Positions 38,929 through 47,945 of a DNA stretch of 64,000 nt are shown piece by piece. The stretch is from NCBI RefSeq assembly GCF_023955655.1, contig NZ_JAMXHT010000011.1, positions 62,001 through 126,000 of the forward strand. The letters are read 5' to 3'. Position 1 is the stretch's first letter. Each line of letters opens with the position of its first letter. The DNA is from Ralstonia soli (lineage in GTDB: Bacteria; Pseudomonadota; Gammaproteobacteria; Burkholderiales; Burkholderiaceae). Made by a program: the position numbers and the translations under genes. Under the pieces are notes generated by a model that made no database searches, was not told the origin of the DNA, and saw only the letters and a program-made list of their open reading frames with translations.

Positions 38929-40553
38929 GTCTCAGAAAGTCCGGTGCCGCGGCTGCGCAGGTAGCCGCGCAGTTCGACGGGTTTGTCGTCGTCGACCCGC
39001 TTGAGGCGCACGGTCACGCGCCAGCCGCCGGTCGCGGTGTTGGGTTGGCCGAAGATCGATTCGATCTTGCCGTTGGCGTCCGCCGAGAACACCGGCTCGA
39101 CCGGTGCATTGGGCGGCAGCTTGGACAGCGCCGGGCCTTCAAAGTCGACCACGAAGGCGATCGTGTCGTCAGGCTTGCGCTCGTCGGGGCGCTTGGTCGT
39201 CCAGCCATGCGAGCGGCGCGTCTGCGTGACCCACGCCAGCGCCGGCTTCTTGTCGCCGTCCTTCTGCCAGAGCAGGTGGTATTCGAGGTTGAACGGCTGC
39301 TGCGGCTTGGGCGGGTTCTCGGGCACCCAGTAGGCGACCACGTTGTCGTTGGTCTCGTCGGGCGTTGGGATCTGTACCAGCTCCACGCGGCCCGCGCCCC
39401 ATCTGCCGACAGGCTCGACCCAGGCGCTCGGGCGCTGTTCGTAGCGGTCGCCGATCTCCTGGTAGCTCGAGAAGGCGCGGTCGCGCTGCATCAGGCCGAA
39501 GCCGCCCGGGTTGGTGGTGGCAAACGAGCTGACCAGCAGGCGTTTCGGGTTCGTCAGCGGACGCCAGATCCATTCACCCGTGCCCGAAAGCACCGACAGG
39601 CCGTCGGAGTCATGCACTTCGGGGCGGAAGTCCAGCGCGGACGCCGGCTGGTTTTCGCCGAAGAAGAACATGCTGGTGAGCGGGGCGAACGCCAGCTTGC
39701 TCACGTTCTCGCGCATGTAGAGCTGCGCCTTCACGTCGACCGCTGTATCGGAGCCCGGCTTGACGATGAAGCGATAGGCGCCCGTGGCACGGCGCGAGTT
39801 GAGCAGCGCGTAGATCGTCAGCTCCTTCGCGTTGGCGGCGGGGCGCTCGATCCAGAAATCGGTGAAGCGGGGGAATTCCTCGCCCGAGTTGAGCGCGGTG
39901 TCGATGGCCAAGCCGCGCGCGGAGAGGCCGTAGACCTGCCCCTTGCCGATGCCGCGGAAGTACGACGCGCCCAGGAAGACGATGACCTCGTCCTTGTACT
40001 TGGGCGTGTTCATTGGGTAATGCACGCGGAAGCCGGCAAAGCCGAGCTTCTGCAACTGCTTCGGGTCGAGTTTGACGGGGCCGTAGTCGAACAGGCGCGG
40101 ATCGAAGCGGATTTCGCGCACGCCGGCGGGCGACACCTCGCTGATCTTCACGGGCTGGTCGTAGTACGAGCCTTCGTGGAAGAAGCCGAGCTCGAACGGC
40201 AGCTTGTCTTTACGCCAGTAAGCCTGATCAGACTTGAAGCGGATTTCGCGGTACTGGTCGTAGCGCAACTCGCGCAGTTCGCGCGGCAGGGTATTGGCGG
40301 GCGCCTGGTACGGCTTGGCGGCCAGTTGCTTGGCGCGGGCGGCCACGTCGTTGAAGCCGAAGGCCAGCGCAGCATGCGCCGACGCCAGCGCCAGCAAGCC
40401 CACGGCCAGCCGTGCATAGCCGGCGACCGAGCGGGTGCGTGCAGCACGCGCGGTTGCCGGAAAGCGGGGGGAAACAGCGGAGGGAATGTTCAAAATGAGA
40501 TCGCGTCTAGCGGCGGGCCCGAGGAACGTGACGCTTAGGGGCCTGCCGGTCAT
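38901..40553 (-). CDS. opgG: Periplasmic glucan biosynthesis protein G
   Basis: Periplasmic partner of OpgH needed for osmoregulated periplasmic glucan synthesis, 550 residues from the ATG. The N-terminus is longer than usual: about 40 polar residues precede the signal core [21 protein letters not shown] shorter non-ATG start may therefore be used. Family blocks include [14 protein letters not shown] at the mature start, [20 protein letters not shown] and FFGENQPAS. First gene of the opgGH operon. Confidence 0.93.
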   Translation of the reverse strand: MTGRPLSVTFLGPAARRDLILNIPSAVSPRFPATARAARTRSVAGYARLAVGLLALASAHAALAFGFNDVAARAKQLAAKPYQAPANTLPRELRELRYDQYREIRFKSDQAYWRKDKLPFELGFFHEGSYYDQPVKISEVSPAGVREIRFDPRLFDYGPVKLDPKQLQKLGFAGFRVHYPMNTPKYKDEVIVFLGASYFRGIGKGQVYGLSARGLAIDTALNSGEEFPRFTDFWIERPAANAKELTIYALLNSRRATGAYRFIVKPGSDTAVDVKAQLYMRENVSKLAFAPLTSMFFFGENQPASALDFRPEVHDSDGLSVLSGTGEWIWRPLTNPKRLLVSSFATTNPGGFGLMQRDRAFSSYQEIGDRYEQRPSAWVEPVGRWGAGRVELVQIPTPDETNDNVVAYWVPENPPKPQQPFNLEYHLLWQKDGDKKPALAWVTQTRRSHGWTTKRPDERKPDDTIAFVVDFEGPALSKLPPNAPVEPVFSADANGKIESIFGQPNTATGGWRVTVRLKRVDDDKPVELRGYLRSRGTGLSETWSYLLPPG

Positions 40554-40799
40554 TCGTCTGTGCCGCCGGGGATTTTACCCGCCCGACCTTTGCGAGATCA
40601 AAACCGGCAACATTTTGATAACGTTTCCTGCCGCCTTGCGCAAATAACTGCGTCAAATGGCGTGTAACGTTGTCATTTTTGGCCCCCTCAGCTGTTCGGT
40701 TGAGGGGAACGCACGCGGCTGCGGGCCGGTCAGAACCGCTTTCGGGGTGCCGGCATTCGGGCATGGCACACTCTCGGCTCTTTCCTCCATGGAGTTCGC

Positions 40800-41537
40800 A
40801 TGACCTGCTGGACGCGACGCGCTACCACGATCGCTATGCTTGCCTTTGCCTCTTCGACCTCGTTGCTGGCGCCGGTGGCGTTTGCCGCACCTGCTGCCAA
40901 GAAGGAGGCGCCCAAGGCGGCTGCCGAGAAAACCGTGCGCGACCCGGGGGATGTGGCGGTGCTGCTCGATGCCTTCCCGCTCGGCAAGCCGCTGCCCAAG
41001 CTGCCCTCGTGTGAAGACGTGCGCACGGCCGGCGGCAAGGATGTCTCTGAATACTGCTCCGACCCGCTCGAATCGCACGGCCGCACCCGCTCGTTGGGGG
41101 TGCCGTCGGCCAAGCGGCCTCAATTGATGGACGGCCCGCAGGCGGTGCTGCTGATCGACCAGGGCAATGTCGCCGGCTTCTTTGTGCCCACGCGCGGCGT
41201 CGACACGGAGCAGCGCATTTTCCAGGCGCTGTCTGACCGCTACGGCAAGCCGGCGCAAGAGGGCAAGGCGCCGCTCAAGCTCAAGTCCGGCAAGACGGTG
41301 GATTCGCTGCGTGCGCGCTGGGCAGGCCACCAGACCATTGTGACGATGTACGCCATTCCCGAAGAGCCGCAGAACGGCACGGTCGAATTTCTCTGGGCGC
41401 CGCGCGCCGGTGCCGTGATGTCTGAGATGCGCGCGGAAGTGGATCCGGATGCGCCCAAGCCGGCGTCCGGTGTGGCGGCTTCTGCGCCTGCCGCGGCAGC
41501 GAGCGCTGCGCAAGCGAAGCCGACGACACGCCAGTGA
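40800..41537 (+). CDS. Secreted protein of unknown function
   Basis: A 245-residue protein with a signal peptide (TIAMLAFASSTSLLAPVAFA, cleavage near AFA-APA). A Lys/Ala-rich segment and a compact domain follow (about 50-215) with CEDVRTAGGKDVSEYC, a possible disulfide pair. The C-terminal tail is Ala-rich and low in complexity. GGAG precedes the ATG. No known domain is recognised. It stands alone, divergent from opgG. Confidence 0.7.
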   Translation: MTCWTRRATTIAMLAFASSTSLLAPVAFAAPAAKKEAPKAAAEKTVRDPGDVAVLLDAFPLGKPLPKLPSCEDVRTAGGKDVSEYCSDPLESHGRTRSLGVPSAKRPQLMDGPQAVLLIDQGNVAGFFVPTRGVDTEQRIFQALSDRYGKPAQEGKAPLKLKSGKTVDSLRARWAGHQTIVTMYAIPEEPQNGTVEFLWAPRAGAVMSEMRAEVDPDAPKPASGVAASAPAAAASAAQAKPTTRQ

Positions 41538-41658
41538 GGTTACGTACACCCGTTCGTAGCCTTCCGTTACAACCCTTACACCCGCATGACCCCGGCGTCG
41601 CCCGCCGGGGCATATAACGTTCGCATGGCCTCACTGGAGGGGCCGAAGGACGCTAATC

Positions 41659-41850
41659 ATGAAAATCGTGGCTCTGGCCTCGCTTCTTGCACTGTCGGCC
41701 GCGACGCTTGGGGGTTGTGCTGTGTATCCGGCACCGGTGGCGGTCGCGCCTGCGCCGGTTTATGCGGCACCGGCCTATCCGGCTTACTACGGTGGTTACG
41801 GCTACTGGGGACCGTCGGTGTACTTCAACTACCACGGCGGACGCCGCTGA
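41659..41850 (+). CDS. Small lipoprotein with PVY-rich segment
   Basis: A 63-residue protein starting MKIVALASLLALSAATLGGC, with the lipobox LGGC. The mature part is Pro/Val/Ala/Tyr-rich and ends in a Tyr/Gly stretch (YYGGYGYWGPSVYFNYHGGR). AAGGA precedes the ATG by 8 nt. The function is unknown. It converges on ubiX, with 17 bp between stops. Confidence 0.75.
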   Translation: MKIVALASLLALSAATLGGCAVYPAPVAVAPAPVYAAPAYPAYYGGYGYWGPSVYFNYHGGRR

Positions 41851-41867
41851 TCAGCCCCTTGCCGACG

Positions 41868-42470
41868 TTAATCCGCTGAACGTAGGCCTGGCCAGCCCGG
41901 CGCCAGCGTCTGCGGCAGGCCCAGCAGGTCGAGCACGCGCCCGACCGTGTGATCGACCAGGTCGTCGATGGTCTTGGGGCGCTGATAGAAGCCCGGCACG
42001 GGCGGGAAGACGATGCCGCCCATTTCCGTAACGGCCGTCATGTTGCGCAGGTGCGCCAGATTCAGCGGTGTTTCACGCACCATCAGGACGAGCCGGCGGC
42101 GCTCCTTGAGCGTGACGTCGGCGGCGCGCGCGATGAGGTTGTCCGACAGACCGTGCGCCACGGCCGCCAGCGTCTTCATCGAACACGGCGCCACCACCAT
42201 GGCTTCGGCCGCAAATGAACCGCTGGCAATGGTCGCGCCGATGTCGCGCACGTTGTGCACCACGTGCGCCAGCGCTTCCACCTCTTCGCGTGCCATGTGC
42301 AGCTCGTGCTGCACGTTCATCAGCCCTGCCGGCGACATCAGCAGGTGCGATTCCACCCCCGCCGATTCACGCAGCTCCTGCAGAACCTGCAGCAGCCGCA
42401 CGCCATAGATCGCCCCCGATGCTCCCGTGATCGCCACAATGATGCGGCGTACACGCTGCGATTCGGGCAT
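41868..42470 (-). CDS. ubiX: Flavin prenyltransferase UbiX
   Basis: Makes prenylated FMN, the cofactor of the UbiD decarboxylase in ubiquinone synthesis, 200 residues. The Rossmann-like start RRIIVAITGASGAIYGVRLL, the VVAPCSMKTLAAVAHGLSDNLI block and MVRETPLNLAHLRNM are family signatures. The start MPESQRV is chosen; upstream in-frame sequence lies within the glutaredoxin gene. It is the last gene of the hemA-to-ubiX minus-strand cluster. Confidence 0.95.
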   Translation of the reverse strand: MPESQRVRRIIVAITGASGAIYGVRLLQVLQELRESAGVESHLLMSPAGLMNVQHELHMAREEVEALAHVVHNVRDIGATIASGSFAAEAMVVAPCSMKTLAAVAHGLSDNLIARAADVTLKERRRLVLMVRETPLNLAHLRNMTAVTEMGGIVFPPVPGFYQRPKTIDDLVDHTVGRVLDLLGLPQTLAPGWPGLRSAD

Positions 42471-42523
42471 GGTGGTCGAAGGGGAGGTCACGCTGAAATG
42501 AGAACGCGTTTGGCGCGCAGCAA

Positions 42524-42835
42524 TCAGGCAGCCAGCAGCGGCTGCAGTTCGCCGCTCTGGTACATCTCCATCATGATGTCCGAGCCGCCGATGAACTCGC
42601 CCTTGACGTAGAGCTGCGGAATGGTCGGCCAGTTGGCGTATTCCTTGATGCCCTGGCGGATTTCCTCGTCTTCCAGCACGTTGACGGTGTGCGGCTTGTC
42701 CACACCGCAGGCCTTCAGGATCTGGATGGCACGGCCCGAAAAGCCGCACATCGGGAATTGCGCCGTACCCTTCATGAAGAGGACGACGGGGTGGCCTTTG
42801 ACGATCTGGTCGATCTTTTCGTGCGTGGTGCTCAT
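42524..42835 (-). CDS. grxD: Monothiol glutaredoxin, Grx4 type
   Basis: A 103-residue CGFS glutaredoxin that carries and delivers [2Fe-2S] clusters. The active-site Cys is in PMCGFSGRAIQIL near residue 30. The glutathione-binding WPTIPQLYVKGEFIGGSDI block is also present. It lies 53 bp upstream of ubiX and 68 bp downstream of prmC. Confidence 0.96.
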   Translation of the reverse strand: MSTTHEKIDQIVKGHPVVLFMKGTAQFPMCGFSGRAIQILKACGVDKPHTVNVLEDEEIRQGIKEYANWPTIPQLYVKGEFIGGSDIMMEMYQSGELQPLLAA

Positions 42836-42903
42836 GGGGAGACTCGATTTGGTGAAGGGCTGCAGCTGGGTTCCCGAGCTGACATCCACATTGGAAAACC
42901 TGT

Positions 42904-43806
42904 CTATTTTAGCGAGGAACGCTCGCCGGCGTTTTGAACCAGCCATTGCCCGCCGCTGCAGCGGTCGTTGCCGGCCAGATCCTGCGCGGTGAAGACGTCG
43001 GCGAAACCGGCATTCGCCAGCAGGGCGCGTACGGCTTCGCCCTGATCGTAGCCATGTTCGAGCAGCAGCCAACCGCCCGCTGCCAGCCGTGCGGACGCAC
43101 CCGCAACGATGCTGCGCAGATGGCGCAGGCCGTCGTCGTGATCCGTGAGGGCGCTGGCGGGCTCAAACCGCAAATCGCCCTGGCCGAGATGCGCATCCGC
43201 CGCAGCGATGTACGGCGGGTTGCTGGCGATCAGGTCGAAGACGGGCGGCACATCGGCTTCCGCGAGTGCGCCGTACCAGTCGCCCAGCGCGGCATGCAGG
43301 TTGGCGGCGCCCAGCGTCTGGGCATTCTCCATGGCCACCGCCAGCGCATCGGCGGAGGCATCGGTGGCCCATACGCGTGCGTCGGGGCGCGCCAGCGCGA
43401 TGGTGATGGCGATGATGCCGCTGCCGGTGCCCATGTCCAGCACGGTAGGCGCGTCGCGCTCTTCGAGGCGATCCAGCACCTGTTCGACCAGCAATTCGGT
43501 GTCCGGGCGCGGGATCAGCACAGCCGGCGTCACCTTGAACGTGCGGCCGAAAAATTCGCGCTCGCCCAGCAGATAGGCCATCGGTTCCCCAGCCAAGCGG
43601 CGCGTGGCAAGGTCGCTGATCTGCGCGCGTGCGGCTTCGTCGATGCCGTAGGTGTCTTGCGTGATGAGTTGCACGCGCGACAGGCCAGTCACGTGCGAGA
43701 CCAGCATGCGTGCTTCGAGCGCGGGCAGGCCGGCGCGCGCGAGCGCCGCCAGTGCGTCGGCCACGCGAGCCAGGGTTTCGGGCGAAATGACGGGGGCAGA
43801 CGACAC
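42904..43806 (-). CDS. prmC: Release factor glutamine methyltransferase
   Basis: N5-glutamine methyltransferase that modifies the GGQ motif of RF1 and RF2 with SAM, 300 residues from a GTG at 43806. The N-terminal helical domain (about 1-95) is followed by a Rossmann domain with VLDMGTGSGIIAITIA and the catalytic NPPY near residue 190. A GTG at 43848 would add 14 residues but overlaps the terminator of the upstream lipoprotein gene. The enzyme's likely target, prfA, is encoded two genes upstream. Confidence 0.93.
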   Translation of the reverse strand: MSSAPVISPETLARVADALAALARAGLPALEARMLVSHVTGLSRVQLITQDTYGIDEAARAQISDLATRRLAGEPMAYLLGEREFFGRTFKVTPAVLIPRPDTELLVEQVLDRLEERDAPTVLDMGTGSGIIAITIALARPDARVWATDASADALAVAMENAQTLGAANLHAALGDWYGALAEADVPPVFDLIASNPPYIAAADAHLGQGDLRFEPASALTDHDDGLRHLRSIVAGASARLAAGGWLLLEHGYDQGEAVRALLANAGFADVFTAQDLAGNDRCSGGQWLVQNAGERSSLK

Positions 43807-43839
43807 GGCAACAGACCAGCGGCAAGGATCGGGCGCACA

Positions 43840-43875
43840 AAATAACACGGGCCCGGCCGATGTGGCACGGGCCCG
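43840..43875 (-). terminator. Hairpin terminator of the Ala-rich lipoprotein gene
   Basis: Two copies of the self-complementary CGGGCCCG (43848-43855 and 43868-43875) form an 8-bp stem with a 12-nt loop. On the minus strand it is followed by UGUUAUUUUG. Confidence 0.65.
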
Positions 43876-43899
43876 CGAGCGGGTCGGAGCAGGGGGCGC

Positions 43900-44238
43900 T
43901 TATTGCTTGTTGGCGGCGTCCTTGACCTTGTCGGCGGTGGCCTTGGCGGCATCGGCCGTCTTGTCGGCGGCTTGCTTGGCGGCATCCTTCGCCTGCGAGA
44001 GTGCGCCCGACGCGGAAACCTGCGCATCCGATGCAGCCTGCGAGAGTTCGACCTTGGCGGCGTCGGCGGCCTTGCTCACGGCGGTGCCGGCGTTGTCGAC
44101 AGCCTGCTTGGCGGCGTCCTTCGATTGCTCCATCGCGCTCTTCGCGGCCTGGTCGGTGGCTTCGTCCTTTTTGCCGCAGGCGGCCAGGCCAAGAGCGAGG
44201 GTGGTAGCGACAGTGATGGCCAGCAGTTGGGTACGCAT
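43900..44238 (-). CDS. Ala/Lys/Asp-rich lipoprotein with helical repeats
   Basis: A 112-residue protein starting MRTQLLAITVATTLALGLAAC, with the lipobox LAAC. The mature part is almost entirely 11-residue-like helical repeats (SKDAAKQAVDNAGTAVSKAA and similar), resembling LEA-like or Lpp-like stress lipoproteins. TAGGAGA precedes the ATG. It has its own upstream -10 and a terminator, and sits between prfA and prmC, which are normally adjacent. The function is unknown. Confidence 0.75.
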   Translation of the reverse strand: MRTQLLAITVATTLALGLAACGKKDEATDQAAKSAMEQSKDAAKQAVDNAGTAVSKAADAAKVELSQAASDAQVSASGALSQAKDAAKQAADKTADAAKATADKVKDAANKQ

Positions 44239-44333
44239 TGCGATTCTCCTAATCGTCGTGGTGGTTGCCGCGCCTGTCTGGAATAGGGTGCCACCGGATG
44301 CGACCAGCGGCGCACTTGGCGCGATCGAAATCG

Positions 44334-44339
44334 ATTATA
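44334..44339 (-). promoter_or_regulatory. Candidate -10 element of the lipoprotein gene
   Basis: TATAAT on the minus strand, about 95 nt upstream of the lipoprotein ATG. It lies in the 200-bp gap after prfA. No strong -35 is seen at the standard distance. Confidence 0.4.
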
Positions 44340-44438
44340 GGAACGGGAGGCCGACGCGCCACCGCGCAAAGCTGTATCAAACGCAAGCGGATGTTACGAG
44401 GCCGGCCCTTTTTAACAATCGGGCGGCGTCAGGCGCAA

Positions 44439-45521
44439 TCAGACGTCGTCGCCCAACGCGGCGAGCTGTTCCGCCTGATGCTCAGCAGCCAACGCGCCCA
44501 CGAGCTCGTCCAGATCGCCGTCCATGATCGCGTCGATCTTGTACAGCGTCAGGTTGATGCGGTGATCGGTCACCCGGCCCTGCGGGAAGTTGTATGTGCG
44601 GATGCGGTCGGAGCGGTCGCCCGAGCCGATCAGGCTCTTGCGCGCGCTGGCTTCCTTGGCCTGCGCTTCGCGTTCCTGGCGGTCTTTCAGGCGCGCGGCC
44701 AGGACCTGCATGGCGCGGTCCTTGTTGCGGTGCTGGCTGCGGTCGTCCTGGCATTCCACCACCAGGCCGGTCGGCAGGTGGGTAATGCGCACGGCCGAAT
44801 CCGTCTTGTTGATGTGCTGGCCGCCCGCGCCGGATGCCCGGAACGTATCGATGCGCAAATCCGCCGGGTTGATCTGGATGTCGGCCAGCGCATCGGCCTC
44901 GGGCATGATCGCCACCGTGCAGGCGGACGTATGGATGCGCCCCTGCGCCTCGGTGGCCGGCACGCGCTGCACGCGGTGGCCGCCCGATTCGAATTTCAGC
45001 CGCGAATACGCACCTTCGCCCACCAGCCGCGCGATCACTTCCTTATAGCCGCCCAGGTCCGACGGCGACTCGCTCACGATCTCCACCTGCCAGCGCTGGC
45101 GCTCGGCAAAGCGCGTGTACATGCGCAGCAGGTCGCCCGCGAAGAGCGCCGATTCATCGCCGCCCGTGCCGGCCCGGATTTCCACGAAGATGTTGCGATG
45201 GTCGTTGGGGTCCTTCGGCAGCAGCAGGCGCTGCAGGTCGCCTTCGAGCGCTTCCATGCGCTCGCGCGCGGCGCGGAGTTCGTCTTCGGCAAATGCCTTC
45301 ATGTCCGGATCGGCCGCCAGTTCCTGCGCGGTGGCGATGTCTTCCTCCGCCTGCTTCCACGCGGCAAATTGCGCGACCACGGGCTCCAGCTCGGCATGTT
45401 CGCGTGTGAGCTTGCGGTATTGGTCGAGGTTGGCGGTGGCGTCTTCGCGTGCGAGCAGCGCGTTGATTTCGACGAGGCGCTCGGCCAGTTGGTCGAGCTT
45501 GGACAGCATGCTGGGCTTCAT
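44439..45521 (-). CDS. prfA: Peptide chain release factor 1
   Basis: Terminates translation at UAG and UAA, 360 residues from MKPSMLSK. The codon-recognition motif is VPATEAQGR (PAT, RF1 type). The catalytic GGQ is in [18 protein letters not shown] near residue 233. The ATG at 45509 (MLSKLDQL) is an alternative start; neither has a strong ribosome-binding site. It follows hemA by 96 bp in the conserved cluster. Confidence 0.95.
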   Translation of the reverse strand: MKPSMLSKLDQLAERLVEINALLAREDATANLDQYRKLTREHAELEPVVAQFAAWKQAEEDIATAQELAADPDMKAFAEDELRAARERMEALEGDLQRLLLPKDPNDHRNIFVEIRAGTGGDESALFAGDLLRMYTRFAERQRWQVEIVSESPSDLGGYKEVIARLVGEGAYSRLKFESGGHRVQRVPATEAQGRIHTSACTVAIMPEADALADIQINPADLRIDTFRASGAGGQHINKTDSAVRITHLPTGLVVECQDDRSQHRNKDRAMQVLAARLKDRQEREAQAKEASARKSLIGSGDRSDRIRTYNFPQGRVTDHRINLTLYKIDAIMDGDLDELVGALAAEHQAEQLAALGDDV

Positions 45522-45617
45522 TCGGGGGACCGCAGAGGGAAACGCTGAAAGCGAGAGCGGCGCGCAGACGGTGCGCCGGAACATGCGCCGCGCAGGGGCG
45601 CAAGCGATGAAGCGCCG

Positions 45618-46925
45618 CTAGCGCTCGGAGTGGCTGGACTGGCGGAACAGCGCCGGCAACAGGTCGATGAGCTGCTCGCGGCCTTCGCCCTGCGCATGGT
45701 TCAGCGCGTGCGTCGGGCCGTGGAGGAATTTCTTGGTGAGCGCCTGTGACAGTGCTTCGAGCACCAGTGCCGGATCATCGCCGCGCGCGAGCATGCGCTG
45801 GGCGCGTTCCAGCTCGCCCTGGCGCAGCGTTTCAGCCTGCGCGTGCAGATCACGGATCACCGGAACCACGCTGCGCGCATCGAGCCAGTGCATGAAGTTC
45901 TGCACGCGCGTCTCGATGATGGCCTCGGCCTGCGCGACGGCCGCCTGCCGCAGTGCATTGCCCTCGCGCACGATGGCGCCCAGGTCGTCCACGGTGTAGA
46001 GGAACACGTCGGACAGGCGTGCGACTTCCGGTTCGATATCACGCGGCACGGCCAGGTCGACCATGAACATCGGGCGGTGGCGGCGCTGCTTGATGGCGCG
46101 CTCCACGGCACCCAGTCCGATGATGGGCAGCGTGCTGGCCGTGCACGAGACGACGATGTCGAACTCGGCCAGCTTGGTCGGCAGTTCGGCCAAGCGCACG
46201 GCGCGGGCGTTCAGGCCCTGGTTCGACAGCGCCTCGGCGAGCTTCTCGCCGCGCTCGAGCGTGCGGTTGGCGATGACGACCTCACGCGGCATTTGCGCGG
46301 CGAAGTGCGTGGCGCATAGCTCGATCATCTCGCCGGCGCCGATGAACAGCACTCGCTGCTGCGCGATCGATTCGAAGATGCGCTGCGCCAATCGCACGGC
46401 GGCGGCGGCCATCGATACGGAATGCGCGCCGATCTCAGTCGTGCCCCGCACTTCCTTGGCGACCGCAAAGGTGCGCTGGAACAGCTGATTCAGGTACGTG
46501 CCCAGGGCGCCCGCTTCGGTGGCGGTGCGCACGGCGTCTTTCATCTGGCCGAGGATCTGCGTTTCGCCCAGCACCATCGAATCGAGCCCGCTGGCCACGC
46601 GAAACGCATGGCGTACGGCCAGCGACTGGCCCAGCGAATACACATGGGGCGCGAGTTCGCTCGGGTCGATGTTGTGGTGGTGGGCCAGCCAGCGGATCGC
46701 GTGCTCGTGCGCGGTCTCTTCGGGCAGGTTGCCGTCGGTGGCGCAGTAGATCTCGGTGCGGTTGCAGGTGGACAGAATGGCCGCTTCGGCCGTGCTCTTG
46801 AGATGCGGCAGATGCTGGCGCAGCGTGCCCAGCGCGGGCCCCACTTGCTCGAGCGGAAACGCCACCTTCTCGCGCAGGGAAAGCGGCGCCGTGTGGTGGT
46901 TGATTCCGAGAGTCAGCAACTGCAT
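45618..46925 (-). CDS. hemA: Glutamyl-tRNA reductase
   Basis: First enzyme of C5 tetrapyrrole synthesis, reducing Glu-tRNA to glutamate-1-semialdehyde, 435 residues. The N-terminus [20 protein letters not shown] and the catalytic Cys in [12 protein letters not shown] near residue 50 are diagnostic. A NADPH-binding domain ([14 protein letters not shown]) and a C-terminal dimerisation helix follow. The frame is open far upstream through the tandem-repeat array to 47474, but the true start is at 46925, downstream of a TATAAT. Confidence 0.96.
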   Translation of the reverse strand: MQLLTLGINHHTAPLSLREKVAFPLEQVGPALGTLRQHLPHLKSTAEAAILSTCNRTEIYCATDGNLPEETAHEHAIRWLAHHHNIDPSELAPHVYSLGQSLAVRHAFRVASGLDSMVLGETQILGQMKDAVRTATEAGALGTYLNQLFQRTFAVAKEVRGTTEIGAHSVSMAAAAVRLAQRIFESIAQQRVLFIGAGEMIELCATHFAAQMPREVVIANRTLERGEKLAEALSNQGLNARAVRLAELPTKLAEFDIVVSCTASTLPIIGLGAVERAIKQRRHRPMFMVDLAVPRDIEPEVARLSDVFLYTVDDLGAIVREGNALRQAAVAQAEAIIETRVQNFMHWLDARSVVPVIRDLHAQAETLRQGELERAQRMLARGDDPALVLEALSQALTKKFLHGPTHALNHAQGEGREQLIDLLPALFRQSSHSER

Positions 46926-46974
46926 GTGGGGCGGCCGGTTAGGGATGGATCGGCACGAATTTTGATCAACCCGA

Positions 46975-46980
46975 ATTATA
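46975..46980 (-). promoter_or_regulatory. Candidate -10 element of hemA
   Basis: TATAAT on the minus strand, about 50 nt upstream of the hemA ATG. The predicted transcript start near 46968 gives a leader of about 40 nt. The -35 region has no strong match. Confidence 0.5.
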
Positions 46981-47118
46981 ACGCCCGGCCTCCACGCCAG
47001 CAGGACACAGCGCAACCCCTGCGCGGCTTGCCCCGCAAATGTACGGTATGCGTCACGCAAAACAGGCGGCTGTGCCGTCTTTTTGAGCCCATGCGCGAGC
47101 GCCAAACGGTCGCGTCCC

Positions 47119-47538
47119 GAGTTCGGAGCGCGGCACGCGGACCTTTTGGCTCGGCAGGCCGAGCTCGGAGCCCGACACGCGGAGCCTTTTGCTCGGCAGG
47201 CCGAGCTCGGAGCTCGACACGCGGAGCCTTTTGCTTGGCAGGCCGAGCTCGGAGCTCGACACACGGCGCTTTTTGCTCGGCAGGCCGAGCTCGGAGCTCG
47301 ACACACGGAGCCTTTTGCTCGGCAAGCCGAGCTCGGAGCTCGACACACGGAGCCTTTTGCTCGGCAAGCCGAGCTCGGAGCTCGACACACGGCGCTTTTT
47401 GCTCGGCAGGCCGAGCTCGGAGCTCGACACACGGTGCTTTTTGCTCGGCAAGCCGAGCTCGGAGCTCGACACACGGTGCTTTCTGCTCGGAAGGCGGAGT
47501 TCAGAGCTCGACATCCGGCGCTTTCTACCTGGCGGTCG
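47119..47538. repeat. Minisatellite: ten 42-bp direct repeats
   Basis: Ten head-to-tail copies of a 42-bp unit occupy 420 bp, with breaks at 47161, 47203, 47245, 47287, 47329, 47371, 47413, 47455 and 47497. The central seven are nearly identical and the outer ones are diverged. Each junction carries the 10-bp palindrome CCGAGCTCGG followed by a further GAGCTC. Variation among copies falls mainly at unit positions 19, 23, 26 and 39. These spread over all three codon positions, so no frame shows coding constraint. There are no spacers, so this is not a CRISPR. Confidence 0.93.
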
Positions 47539-47648
47539 GGGCTCGGCGTCCCGGGCGTGGCCTTCCGCGCCGTCCTGCGCTAAGGTACGCGTCCAATTGA
47601 ATCGGAATCGGCATCGCCCACGGCAACGCGGGCAACGGAGAACAGGCA

Positions 47649-47891
47649 ATGGGGTGGATCGGGCCGCTGTGGATCGGGCTGGCGGTGGGTGTGGCGGCGC
47701 GTTGGCTGCATCCGGCGGGCGGGCGCCTGGGCTGGCTGGCAGCGCTGCTGTCGGGCGCCATCGGGGCGTTGATCGGCTACTACGGCGGTCAGTTCCTCCA
47801 CCTGTATGCCGACGGCCAGATCATGGCGTGGACGGCCGCAGTGGTGGGCGCCATGCTGCTGCCCGCCGCCTGGGGCCTGCTGCGCCGCTAG
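47649..47891 (+). CDS. Small membrane protein, GlsB/YeaQ/YmgE-like
   Basis: An 80-residue protein with three hydrophobic helices (about 4-18, 28-50 and 58-77). The WIGLAVGVAARWLHP start and the Gly-rich LLSGAIGALIGYYGGQ middle resemble the transglycosylase-associated GlsB/YeaQ/YmgE family. GGAG lies about 10 nt before the ATG. The function is unknown. It lies just beyond the repeat array and converges on the hybrid-kinase gene. Confidence 0.7.
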   Translation: MGWIGPLWIGLAVGVAARWLHPAGGRLGWLAALLSGAIGALIGYYGGQFLHLYADGQIMAWTAAVVGAMLLPAAWGLLRR

Positions 47892-47945
47892 GCCGAGTGT
47901 CCCTGACTGTGCCCCTGACCGTGCCCCTGCGGCATTCTGGCGCGC

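Larger units (their letters stand above)
46926..47648. other. Intergenic region with tandem-repeat array
   Basis: This 723-bp stretch lies between the divergent hemA and glsB-like genes. It holds the hemA -10 near 46975, a unique stretch (46985-47118), the array of 42-bp repeats (47119-47538) and about 110 bp of unique sequence before the small membrane-protein gene. Several frames are open through the array on both strands only because the unit length is a multiple of three and lacks stops. Confidence 0.7.

Noticed and set aside
45618-47474. A 618-residue open frame joining the repeat array to hemA
   Set aside because: The extension is Cys/Arg/Ala repeat sequence created by the stop-free 42-bp unit. 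HemA has a standard N-terminus at 46925 and a -10 element lies between.
47119-47538. CRISPR array
   Set aside because: Copies are contiguous with no unique spacers, and no cas genes are nearby.
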